Positions 26,955 to 34,555 of a stretch of 64,000 bases of DNA are shown piece by piece. The notes under the pieces were generated by a model. It searched no databases. It saw only the letters and a program-made list of their open reading frames with translations, and had not been told where the DNA came from. The stretch is from contig NZ_MBSS01000056.1 in the NCBI RefSeq assembly GCF_001695855.1, positions 203,977 through 267,976 on the forward strand, read 5' to 3'. The DNA comes from Ensifer sp. LC163. GTDB taxonomy: Bacteria; Pseudomonadota; Alphaproteobacteria; Rhizobiales; Rhizobiaceae. Position numbers and translations under genes: made by a program. The number at the start of each line of letters is the position of its first letter. Position 1 is the first letter of the stretch.

Positions 26955-28826
26955 ATGAAATTCAGATTGCAGACCCTGGGGCGGTTGCGCCTTGTCGACG
27001 AAGACGAGTGCGACGTTGCCTTCCCGGAAAAGGGTCTGCTTATTCTCGCTCAGGCGATCGCCGGCGGCCATCGCGAGCAGTCTCGAAACGATGTGGCCAA
27101 GCTTCTGTGGGACGAAATCGTTCCGAGCCAGGCCTTCGTCAATCTACGCAAGACGATCTCCCGCGTAACGTCGCGGCAGGAAGAACTCGGCCACACGTTC
27201 CTCAGCTTCTCGCCGTCGACGGTCCGGCTGGAGCCGGATGCGGTTGCGAGCGATCTCGACGACATCGGCCGGCACGCCGACAAGGACGCGCTATCGCGCT
27301 TTCGGTGGGCCGCGGAGAAATTCCGTGACGATTTTCTCAAGGACTTGAAGTCGCAGGGCCGAGCGCTTCACGACTGGATCGGGCAGCAACGCGCCGATCA
27401 TACGGCGCTGCTGCGCGAGAGCCTGGTCGACGCGGCCGAGAATGCGACCGGCACAGATCGAAAGCTCGTCAAATCCGCTGCGGTCAAAGTTCTGGAGCAG
27501 AACCCGGACGACGACGAGGTTCGCAAGATCCTCAAGGCCGTCCTGGCCTCGGAGGGCCGCCAGTATGACGCGCGCCTTCTGCCGGGCGGCGGACTGGTGG
27601 CCGCAACTGCCAAGGCGTCGCCACTGTCCGCTTTGACCAACAGCCCGCTGCTGGAGACCATGGGCGAGACGCGCCCGCCGCGTGTGGTGCTGCTGCCGCC
27701 GGGTGCCGGCAATGCCGACGCGGCTGCAACGCTTTTCGCTCATTCCCTGATCGAGGACGTCACGATCGGACTTTGCGCACTGCGCTCCGTCTCGGTGATT
27801 GCGCCCTACACGGCAGCGCAGATCAGCCTGCAGGCAGACAAGGCCAGCACCTACGAACAACACGCCATCAGCTATATCCTCGATACCCGGCTGACGAACG
27901 AGGGCAGTCGACAGACGCTGTTCACGCAGTTGATCTTCTTTGCCAATGACGAAGTGATCTGGGCAGACCGCTTCACGCTGGATGACGATGGCTTGATGAA
28001 GTCGCGCCAGGAGATCGCGCGACAGATCGCGTTTGCCATTGCCAGCCAGGTCGAGCGCAATGAGACCATGCGCAAGACCTATGAGAGCAATGGCGGGTCC
28101 TATCGCAACTACCTGCTCGGCCAACGCTATCTCAAGCAACTCAATCTGCCGGAGGTCCGGCGTGCCCGAAAGAGCTTCCGCGAGGCACTTAGCCACAATG
28201 CCGATCTGGCTCCGGCGATGAGCGGGCTTGCCCGAACCTATTTCGTGGAGTGGCTTCTGACCGCCCGCGGCGACAGCGAACTCCTGGCCCTTGCCGAACA
28301 GTACGCCCGCGACGCGGTCGCCATCGACGATACGCTCGCGGCCGGCTACCGCGAGCTCGGTGTCGTCAAACTCTACAGCCGGCAATTCGACGAGAGCATC
28401 GAATTTCATGAGAAGGCCGAAGCGCTCAGCCCGCAGCACGCCAACGTGATTGCCAGCTACGCCGATACGCTCGTGCAGGCCTCGCGCCCGGATGGGGGGC
28501 TGCGCAAGATCGAAACGGCGATCAATCTCAATCCGATGGCGCCGGACGAATATTTCTGGACGGCTGCCGGCGCCTGTTACTCGCTTGCTCAGTACGATCA
28601 GGCGCTTGCCTATATCGAGCGGATGCGCGACCCCACCCCCGCCGATCGTCTCGCCGCTGCGAGCTGGGGCATGCTCGGCAATCGCAAGAAGGCGGGCCAA
28701 TACGTGCGCAAGACATTTGAGGTCCATCCGGGCTTCAACCTGGACAAATGGATCGCCATCGTTCCGTTCCGCGAGGAATGGCAGCGGACCCATTACTGCG
28801 AAGGCCTGCGCAAGGCCGGTTTCTAA
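26955..28826 (+). CDS. SARP-like regulator with TPR domain
   Basis: 623-aa predicted activator. The N-terminus (1-95) is a winged-helix DNA-binding domain (LLWDEIVPSQAFVNLRKTIS). A BTAD-like helical domain (about 95-200) follows, then a segment like those of TPR/adenylate-cyclase regulators (RPPRVVLLPPGAG, SLIEDVTIGLCALRSVSVIA, about 240-380). TPR repeats occupy about 390-610 (ALSHNADLAPAMSGLARTYF, RQFDESIEFHEKAEALSPQH). Such proteins switch on secondary-metabolite clusters in other bacteria. It ends 36 nt before the small peptide gene and is the best candidate pathway regulator of the YcaO/TfuA locus. Confidence 0.8.
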   Translation: MKFRLQTLGRLRLVDEDECDVAFPEKGLLILAQAIAGGHREQSRNDVAKLLWDEIVPSQAFVNLRKTISRVTSRQEELGHTFLSFSPSTVRLEPDAVASDLDDIGRHADKDALSRFRWAAEKFRDDFLKDLKSQGRALHDWIGQQRADHTALLRESLVDAAENATGTDRKLVKSAAVKVLEQNPDDDEVRKILKAVLASEGRQYDARLLPGGGLVAATAKASPLSALTNSPLLETMGETRPPRVVLLPPGAGNADAAATLFAHSLIEDVTIGLCALRSVSVIAPYTAAQISLQADKASTYEQHAISYILDTRLTNEGSRQTLFTQLIFFANDEVIWADRFTLDDDGLMKSRQEIARQIAFAIASQVERNETMRKTYESNGGSYRNYLLGQRYLKQLNLPEVRRARKSFREALSHNADLAPAMSGLARTYFVEWLLTARGDSELLALAEQYARDAVAIDDTLAAGYRELGVVKLYSRQFDESIEFHEKAEALSPQHANVIASYADTLVQASRPDGGLRKIETAINLNPMAPDEYFWTAAGACYSLAQYDQALAYIERMRDPTPADRLAAASWGMLGNRKKAGQYVRKTFEVHPGFNLDKWIAIVPFREEWQRTHYCEGLRKAGF

Positions 28827-28862
28827 CGTATCACCACCACATGAGGGATAAGGGGAAGGTTG

Positions 28863-29084
28863 ATGACGACTCAGGTAGTTGTATTTGGAGTTGAGGGTGA
28901 CGATGGGCTGTGGCTTGCCGACCTCGGGACGGGTACCGTCACGCGCATCGCAGAGCCGCTCACAGGCGCCCTGGCTTCGGCCAACGAGCACAGAAATGCC
29001 GGCGCCACGGTGGTCAAGGGCGTCAACTTCGCCGTTCGCGCCAATTCCGCCGGTTCCGTCTCCGGCGGGTTCATGGACGGCTAA
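28863..29084 (+). CDS. Candidate RiPP precursor peptide (73 aa)
   Basis: Short gene with an excellent ribosome site (AAGGGGAAGG) before the ATG at 28863, placed 36 nt after the regulator and 18 nt before the YcaO gene. The peptide has an N-terminal half rich in hydrophobic and acidic residues (VVVFGVEGDDGLWLADLG), a middle ALASANEHRNAGA segment, and a Gly/Ser/Asn-rich end (VRANSAGSVSGGFMDG) with no cysteine. Position, size and a small-residue C-terminus fit a precursor with leader and core. Modification would then be Ser/Thr azoline or backbone thioamide. No family was recognised. The precursor role is inferred from context. Confidence 0.65.
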   Translation: MTTQVVVFGVEGDDGLWLADLGTGTVTRIAEPLTGALASANEHRNAGATVVKGVNFAVRANSAGSVSGGFMDG

Positions 29085-29102
29085 GTCTCGGCGCGCCTGC
29101 GC

Positions 29103-30353
29103 ATGGTTTCGGCCACACATCCAGATCGGGCGGGCGAAAGCCGCCCGGCTTCAGACAATCCTGACAATGCCGACATTTACTCCGACCGCGTCTGTGCGCC
29201 CGAAGAAACCTTCGCTCGCATCGCTCCTCTGTTACCTATCTTCGGCATCAGCCGGCTTGCCCGCCTGACCGGGCTCGACAGGATCGGCATACCTGTCTGG
29301 AACGCGGTTTCGCCAAATGCGAAATCGATTGTCATCAACCAGGGCAAGGGCATCACCGATATCGATGCGAAGGTATCGGCGGCGATGGAAGCCCTGGAGC
29401 GGGCGGTCGCCTGCAACCCGTCAGCACCGGTGCTGACGGCGACGCGACAGGCATTGCTGGAAAAGGGCGAAAGAGCGCTCGGCCTTCCCGGCCTTGTGGC
29501 AGCGGGCGAGGCCGATCTTAGCGATGACGAACCGACGGCGTGGCTGCGCGGCGTCGATCTTCTCTGTCAGCAAACGACCTTCGTACCGTTTCACGCTGCA
29601 CTGCTCGACCGCACGCTCGAGCGCTGCCGCTACTGGCAGTCGTCGGACGGTCTTGCTTCCGGCAACACCGAAGGTGAAGCGATCCTGCACGGGCTGCTCG
29701 AACGCATCGAACGCGATGCCGAGACCTTGTGGCGGCTGCTGCCCGTAGCGGCGCGACTGCGCACCTGCATAAACGTCGATCTGTTCGACGATCCCGTCCT
29801 CGACGACATGACAAGCCGGATCGCCACCGCGGGCCTGACGCTTCGCCTGTTCGACATGACCAGCGACATCGGCATTCCCTGCCTGTCCGCCGTTATCGCG
29901 GACGCCGGCATCCGCGACGCCAAAGAGCCCCGCTACCATGACGTCACCATCGGGCATGGCGCCCATCCCGATCCGCGACGCGCCGCGATCCGGGCCATTA
30001 CCGAGGCCGCGCAGTCGCGCCTCACCTATATCAGCGGCGCGCGCGACGACGTTTTTCCGGAAACCTTCACCCGCAGGCTGCCGCCCGAGACACAGCAACT
30101 GTTCGAGGCCTCGCCGGGCACCCGGAACCCGCTTGCCTGGGCTGCAGGCAACGGCGAAAACGCGCTGCTCGGGCACGTCGTTGGAGCCCTCATCCGCGCC
30201 GGCATCTCCACCGCGGTTGCGGTTCCGCTGCTCGCCGAGCCGCTGCCGTTTTCCGTGGTCAAAGTCTTCGTGCCGGAACTCGAAAATCCTGATGGAGCAC
30301 GCAAGCGCCGTTTCGGCACACGGGCACTGTCGCACGCCCTGGAGATCGCATGA
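29103..30353 (+). CDS. YcaO-domain protein (TfuA-associated)
   Basis: 416-aa ATP-dependent cyclodehydratase/thioamidation enzyme. ATP/Mg-binding YcaO motifs are visible: SAAMEALER (about 92-100), the ASGNTEGEAILHGLLERIER block (about 184-203) and AIRAITEAAQSRL (about 296-308). The C-terminal RFGTRALSHALEIA ends without the proline-rich tail of azoline YcaOs. The enzyme activates a peptide backbone amide with ATP. With TfuA partners the product can be a thioamide, as known for methyl-coenzyme M reductase and thioamide RiPPs. The stop overlaps the TfuA start (ATGA). The ATG at 29103 has only a weak ribosome site. Confidence 0.9.
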   Translation: MVSATHPDRAGESRPASDNPDNADIYSDRVCAPEETFARIAPLLPIFGISRLARLTGLDRIGIPVWNAVSPNAKSIVINQGKGITDIDAKVSAAMEALERAVACNPSAPVLTATRQALLEKGERALGLPGLVAAGEADLSDDEPTAWLRGVDLLCQQTTFVPFHAALLDRTLERCRYWQSSDGLASGNTEGEAILHGLLERIERDAETLWRLLPVAARLRTCINVDLFDDPVLDDMTSRIATAGLTLRLFDMTSDIGIPCLSAVIADAGIRDAKEPRYHDVTIGHGAHPDPRRAAIRAITEAAQSRLTYISGARDDVFPETFTRRLPPETQQLFEASPGTRNPLAWAAGNGENALLGHVVGALIRAGISTAVAVPLLAEPLPFSVVKVFVPELENPDGARKRRFGTRALSHALEIA

Positions 30354-31075
30354 AGATCCTCTTTGCCGGGCCGACCTTGCCGGACGCGCAAGCGCTTATC
30401 GGCACCGACATCGTACTGCGTCCGCCGGCCGTGCAAGGCGACATCCTGCGCGCCACGCAAGACGGCGCAACCGTCATCGGGCTCGTCGACGGTCATTTCG
30501 AGCAGGTAGCGCCCGTCTGGCACAAGGAGATCTTGTTTGCGCTTTCCCAAGGTGTGGGCGTCTACGGCGCGGCCAGCATGGGCGCGCTTCGCGCCGCCGA
30601 ATGCGCAGCTTTCGGCATGATCGGAATCGGCAGGATCTACCGGCAATATGTGGCGGGCGAGCTTGATGACGATGCCGATGTCGCCCTTCTGCACGGCCCG
30701 GCGGAACTGGGTTATCTGCCTTTGACCCTGCCGTTGGTCAATGTCGTGGCGACGCTTGAGGATTTGCGCGCGCGTCAACAGATCGACGCGGCGTCTGCCG
30801 CACAACTGCGGATGGCGGCCGCCGAGATCTTTTACAAGCACCGCTGCTGGCCGACGATCGTGGCGCGTGCGAAGCTTCCAGAAGGCACGGATCACAAACG
30901 GATCGAAGCGCTTCTGGCGGGCGGAGCGATAAACCAGAAGCGCCTCGACGCCCTGGAACTGCTCGATACCATCTGCTCTGCCCCTGACCGGCGGGGAGCG
31001 CCGCCGGAAGGCTGGGCATTCAATTCTACAAGCCTTTGGAAGCGGTTGCTCAATCAACTTGTCGCTTCATCCTAA
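30350..31075 (+). CDS. TfuA-like protein
   Basis: 241-aa protein of the TfuA family, first found in the trifolitoxin locus of Rhizobium leguminosarum. Conserved features are FAGPTLP at the N-terminus, RPPAVQGDI, GLVDGHFE, VWHKEILFALSQGVGVYGAA, SMGALRAAEC and LHGPAELGYLPLTLPLVN. TfuA proteins act with YcaO, proposed to deliver sulfide for thioamide formation. It starts within the YcaO stop (4-nt overlap), so the two are made together. The C-terminal 90 residues are helical and less conserved. This is the last clear gene of the cluster. No exporter or peptidase follows. Confidence 0.9.
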   Translation: MKILFAGPTLPDAQALIGTDIVLRPPAVQGDILRATQDGATVIGLVDGHFEQVAPVWHKEILFALSQGVGVYGAASMGALRAAECAAFGMIGIGRIYRQYVAGELDDDADVALLHGPAELGYLPLTLPLVNVVATLEDLRARQQIDAASAAQLRMAAAEIFYKHRCWPTIVARAKLPEGTDHKRIEALLAGGAINQKRLDALELLDTICSAPDRRGAPPEGWAFNSTSLWKRLLNQLVASS

Positions 31076-31099
31076 GAATACGGATTTCCCATGCAACGT

Positions 31100-31139
31100 G
31101 TGTCACGCTCGTGTCACGCGCGCTGACAAAAAGTCACGC
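31100..31139 (+). promoter_or_regulatory. Direct repeats GTGTCACGC, PhoB-box-like site
   Basis: Two exact GTGTCACGC repeats start at 31100 and 31111, 11 bp apart, and a third partial copy (AGTCACGC) begins at 31132. The 11-bp phase and TGTCA core resemble a PhoB/OmpR-family tandem site (consensus CTGTCAT-N4-CTGTCAT), but the seventh base is C, not T. It lies 56 nt upstream of the small gene at 31196. Confidence 0.35.
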
Positions 31140-31195
31140 TATGATTTGACATGTTGAAGTGGATCGCGCTGATCCGCAGGGAACTGGGGAAAATC

Positions 31196-31432
31196 ATGCA
31201 ATCTTCGATCGCCATGTCCTTTGAACCTGAAGACAAGGAAAAGGAGCTGCTGGCGCTGGCCCGCCTTGTCACCTACGCACGCGATTCTTCGCGCACACTG
31301 AATGTCGAAGGCGTTCAATATTGCCTCGAGCTGGCGCTTGCCGCTTTGCTCAAGGAAGTCGAGGAATGCGGCGACAAGACCGCATTGCTGACCAACGAAC
31401 TCATGAGCCGCGCCAGCCTCGGAAACTGCTGA
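31196..31432 (+). CDS. Small conserved-looking protein of unknown function (78 aa)
   Basis: Short helical, acidic protein (FEPEDKEKELLALARLV, CLELALAALLKEVEECG) with no signal or membrane segment. The ATG at 31196 lies about 5 nt after GGGGA. An upstream in-frame ATG at 31151 has no ribosome site. It follows the TfuA gene by 120 nt, with a possible regulatory repeat between, and ends before a strong terminator. That makes it a separate small transcription unit. It has two internal cysteines and a C-terminal cysteine. No function can be assigned. Confidence 0.55.
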   Translation: MQSSIAMSFEPEDKEKELLALARLVTYARDSSRTLNVEGVQYCLELALAALLKEVEECGDKTALLTNELMSRASLGNC

Positions 31433-31474
31433 GCAGGCGGGGTCGACATCAATTTCGCTGGTGGCACAGAAAAG

Positions 31475-31510
31475 GCCCTGCTTCGCGCTCCCGCAAAGCA
31501 GGGCTCTTCC
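31475..31510 (+). terminator. Terminator after the small gene
   Basis: GCCCTGCTT and AAGCAGGGC form a perfect 9-bp stem (31475-31483 with 31496-31504) around a 12-nt loop, followed by TCTTCCATTT. It ends the transcript of the small gene at 31196 or of the YcaO/TfuA unit. Confidence 0.75.
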
Positions 31511-31735
31511 ATTTAAAGCACGCTGCACACGAACGGTTTTATGCAACCTTCTTCAAGTCTTGGCTTTTTCGCATCTCGTTGTCGCGAAACCGCTGCATGC
31601 CGGTCGCAAGCCTTTCTGCTGGTCACGCCACGTCAGGGCGGGAGTGCGGAGATTCCTTGGCCGAACGAAGCAGGATGGAAATTCTCGCGACGCGATCGTT
31701 GCCCAAATGCTTCTGCGCCTATGGCATGATATTTA

Positions 31736-31763
31736 GTCTATATTTTCAATAGACAATATTGAA
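31736..31763. promoter_or_regulatory. Two interleaved palindromes, candidate operator
   Basis: GTCTAT-N7-ATAGAC (31736-31754) overlaps TTCAATA-GACAA-TATTGAA (31745-31763). Both are perfect and lie in AT-rich DNA 126-153 nt upstream of the 2OG-Fe(II) oxygenase start. The arrangement suggests a dimeric repressor or a LysR/GntR-type site controlling the oxygenase and sulfhydrylase genes. No regulator gene is adjacent. Confidence 0.4.
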
Positions 31764-31888
31764 TAAATGAACGCGACAGGTAGGCTTTCCCTCACGATTT
31801 GCGACCGGCCATTTCAGTGGTTCCGCTTCACACAGGTGATGACGGCACCACCCGAGCGCCGCAGCGTAGAAAATGAAGGGAGCCACCA

Positions 31889-32926
31889 TTGACCGACGCC
31901 AACTCAACCTTGCCCGTTCTCGATTTGACACGCTTTGCGGCGGGCCACCCCGGGCGGGCGACGGCGCTTGAAGAATTGCGGTCCGTCGCCCGCTCGGTGG
32001 GCTTCTTCTATCTCGAAGGTCACGGCATTCCGCAGGAGCAGATCGATGGCGTCCTCGATCTCTCCCGGCGCTTCTTCGCCCTGCCGGAACACGACAAGCT
32101 GGCGATCGAGATGCGCAAGTCGCCGCACTTTCGCGGCTACAATCGCGCCGGTCTGGAATATACCCGCGGAACGCAGGACTGGCGGGAGCAGGTGGATTTT
32201 GGACCCGAGCGCGCGCGCCTCGAGATCAAGGCAAGCGATGCGCCTTGGAAGCGGCTGGTCGGTCCCAACCAGTTTCCGGACGCCATGCCTGCACTGAAGC
32301 CGGCGATCCTCACGTGGATCGAGGCGGTGACGCAACTGGGTATCCGGTTGATCGAGGTTTTCGCCGAAGCGCTCGGACAGCGTTCCGATGTGTTCGAGCC
32401 GATCTACCGCGACGGCCCCAATCAGCTGTTGAAGATCATCCGCTATCCCGGCCGCGACAAGACCGAAAGCGACCAGGGGGTCGGCGCTCACAAGGACGGC
32501 GGTTTCGTCACCATCCTGCTTCAGGACGAGGTCGGCGGCCTTCAGGTCGACGATGGCAAGGGTGGCTGGATCGATGCGCCGCCAAAGCGCGGCACCTTCG
32601 TCATCAATGTCGGCGAGCTGCTGGAACTGGCATCGAACGGCTACCTGCTCGCCAACATCCATCGCGTCGTGACGCCGCCCGCCGGCGGCGATCGCCGGTC
32701 GGTCGCCTTCTTCCTCGGCGCCAACCTCGCCTCCACCATTCCGGTTCTCGATCTGCCAACCGAACTTGCGGCCGAAGTCCGCGGTGTGACGCAGGATCCG
32801 CTCAACCCGCTGTTCCATGAGGTCGGGCGCAATGTCCTGAAATCACGCCTCAGATCGCACCCCGACGTCGCTTCCGGCCACCATGCCGATCTTGTCGAGC
32901 AGCTAAAGGCGCCGTTGCCGGCCTGA
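31889..32926 (+). CDS. 2-oxoglutarate-Fe(II) dioxygenase, isopenicillin N synthase-like
   Basis: 345-aa soluble non-haem iron enzyme. The N-terminal DIOX_N region (PVLDLTRFAAG, GFFYLEGHGIP) is followed by the double-stranded beta-helix. Iron ligands are H201 and D203 (GAHKDGG) and H258 (NIHRVVTP), and the RRSVAFF motif binds 2-oxoglutarate. The start is TTG at 31889, 7 nt after AAGGGAG. The oxidised substrate is unknown. The sulfhydrylase-like gene 42 nt downstream suggests a role in releasing or making a sulfur compound, by inference. Confidence 0.85.
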   Translation: MTDANSTLPVLDLTRFAAGHPGRATALEELRSVARSVGFFYLEGHGIPQEQIDGVLDLSRRFFALPEHDKLAIEMRKSPHFRGYNRAGLEYTRGTQDWREQVDFGPERARLEIKASDAPWKRLVGPNQFPDAMPALKPAILTWIEAVTQLGIRLIEVFAEALGQRSDVFEPIYRDGPNQLLKIIRYPGRDKTESDQGVGAHKDGGFVTILLQDEVGGLQVDDGKGGWIDAPPKRGTFVINVGELLELASNGYLLANIHRVVTPPAGGDRRSVAFFLGANLASTIPVLDLPTELAAEVRGVTQDPLNPLFHEVGRNVLKSRLRSHPDVASGHHADLVEQLKAPLPA

Positions 32927-32968
32927 TCGATCCCATTGCAACCACTCAAAAACTGAAGGAGGCAATCC

Positions 32969-34330
32969 ATGACGATCCATCAAAAGCCTAGGGAAGCTGC
33001 AGTCGAAATCAAGGCACCGAGCGGCCTGCGCGATACGTCGCGGCCGCTTCAGCCCGAAACGCTGGCGCTTCATGGCGGCAGCTATCGTTTCGATCCGGTC
33101 ACAGGCGCTGTCGCCGTGCCGATCTACCAGACGACCTCCTACCAGTTGCCGGGCACCGATGGCGCCGACAAGCTGTTTGCGCTTGAGGCTGCCGGCCATC
33201 TCTACACACGCGTCTCCAACCCGACGCAGGACGCATTCGAGCAGCGTCTTGCTGAAATCGAGGGCGGTGCGGCGGCCCTCGCGCTCGGCTCTGGCCAGGC
33301 GGCGTCGGCGTTTGCGGTCCTCAACCTCGCCCGCTCGGGCGACAATATCGTTAGCGCGACAGGGCTCTACGGCGGAACCTGGGCGCTCTTTGCCTCGACG
33401 CTGAAAAGCTTCGGCATCGAGGTGCGTTTCGTCGACGCGTCCGATCCGGAGGCATTTGCGAAGGCGACCGACGACAGGACGCGGGCCTATTACGCGGAAT
33501 CGCTCCCCAATCCGAGCCTCGAGGTGTTCGCGATCGGCGAAGTCGCCGAGATCGGCCGCCGGTTCGGCATTCCGCTGATCGTCGACAACACGGCCGCACC
33601 CTTGACCATCCGGCCGCTCGATCACGGCGCGGCGATCGTGGTCTATTCCACCACGAAATATATCGGCGGGCACGGCACCTCTATCGGCGGCGCCATCATC
33701 GATAGCGGCACCTTCCCGTGGCACGAACATGCCGAACGCCATCCCAATCTGCATGAACCGGATGCGAGCTATCAGGGTAAGACATGGCTGCAGAAGGCCG
33801 CCACCATAGACTTCCACCCCTACATCCTGCGCGCCCGCGCCGTTCTCTTGCGTGACCTCGGCGCCGCCGTCAGTCCGCAGAATGCGTTCCAGTTCATCCA
33901 GGGGCTGGAAACCTTGCCGCTGCGCATCCGCCAGCACAGCGAAAACGCCATCAAGGTCGCGGATTTCCTGCGCAGCCACCCCAAGGTGGTGCGTGTCATC
34001 TTTCCGAAATTCCAGGATGGAGAAGCCAAGGCGCGAAATGAGAAATACCTGCGCAACGGCCACTATGGCGCACTGGTCGGTTTCGAACTGAAGGACGGAC
34101 GCGACGCCGGCCGTCGCTTCATCGACGGGCTGCAACTGCTCTACCACGTCGCCAACATCGGCGATGCCCGGTCGCTGGCGATCCACCCGGCAACGACAAC
34201 CCACTCGCAACTTTCCGAGGCAGACCAGCTCAGAACCGGGGTTACGCCCGGTTATGTCAGGCTGTCGATCGGCATCGAGCATCCCGACGACATCATCGCC
34301 GACCTGAAACAGGCGATAGACGCCGCCTAA
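32969..34330 (+). CDS. O-acetylhomoserine sulfhydrylase-type PLP enzyme
   Basis: 453-aa cytosolic enzyme of the Cys/Met metabolism PLP family, the O-acetylhomoserine aminocarboxypropyltransferase branch (long form, about 430-450 aa). Motifs: TLALHGGSYRFDPVTGAVAV, PIYQTTSY, YTRVSNPT, GSGQAAS, and the PLP lysine K230 in YSTTKYIGGHG. The usual reaction is O-acetylhomoserine plus sulfide to homocysteine. A short N-terminal extension of about 25 residues is unusual. ATG follows GGAGG. It is the second gene of a two-gene unit with the oxygenase and is closed by a terminator. Confidence 0.88.
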   Translation: MTIHQKPREAAVEIKAPSGLRDTSRPLQPETLALHGGSYRFDPVTGAVAVPIYQTTSYQLPGTDGADKLFALEAAGHLYTRVSNPTQDAFEQRLAEIEGGAAALALGSGQAASAFAVLNLARSGDNIVSATGLYGGTWALFASTLKSFGIEVRFVDASDPEAFAKATDDRTRAYYAESLPNPSLEVFAIGEVAEIGRRFGIPLIVDNTAAPLTIRPLDHGAAIVVYSTTKYIGGHGTSIGGAIIDSGTFPWHEHAERHPNLHEPDASYQGKTWLQKAATIDFHPYILRARAVLLRDLGAAVSPQNAFQFIQGLETLPLRIRQHSENAIKVADFLRSHPKVVRVIFPKFQDGEAKARNEKYLRNGHYGALVGFELKDGRDAGRRFIDGLQLLYHVANIGDARSLAIHPATTTHSQLSEADQLRTGVTPGYVRLSIGIEHPDDIIADLKQAIDAA

Positions 34331-34357
34331 CCTGGCGATGTCAACAACAGGCTCCTT

Positions 34358-34387
34358 GGCCCAACCGTCGATAGCGGTTGGGCCTTT
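34358..34387 (+). terminator. Terminator after the sulfhydrylase gene
   Basis: GGCCCAACCG (34358-34367) pairs perfectly with CGGTTGGGCC (34375-34384) over a 7-nt loop, followed by TTT. It lies 28 nt after the stop of the sulfhydrylase-like gene. Confidence 0.75.
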
Positions 34388-34555
34388 GACATGTCCGCTG
34401 CCTGGGCGAATGCTTCGACAATTCGGATAGCCGGTCCAAGGCCAGAAGTCGCGGCTTGCCGTCTTCCGCCCAGCCCGCGAAGGTGGACCCGATCAGAAAC
34501 ACCGTACCCGCTGCGCTGCCTCCCAGTGATTGCGCCAGCGACGGAGGGAAACAGC

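Larger units (their letters stand above)
31433..31888. other. Intergenic region with terminator and palindromes
   Basis: 456 nt. It holds a rho-independent-like terminator at 31475-31510 and an AT-rich stretch with two interleaved palindromes at 31736-31763. The rest, including short open frames on the plus strand, shows no coding character. The right end carries AAGGGAG, the ribosome site of the oxygenase gene. Confidence 0.5.

Noticed and set aside
29421..30335. 304-aa minus-strand frame within the YcaO gene
   Set aside because: Antisense shadow; YcaO motifs on the plus strand are unambiguous.
31196..31432. Small gene after TfuA as a second RiPP precursor
   Set aside because: Acidic, helical over its whole length, no Gly/Ser-rich core, and separated by its own promoter-like repeats.
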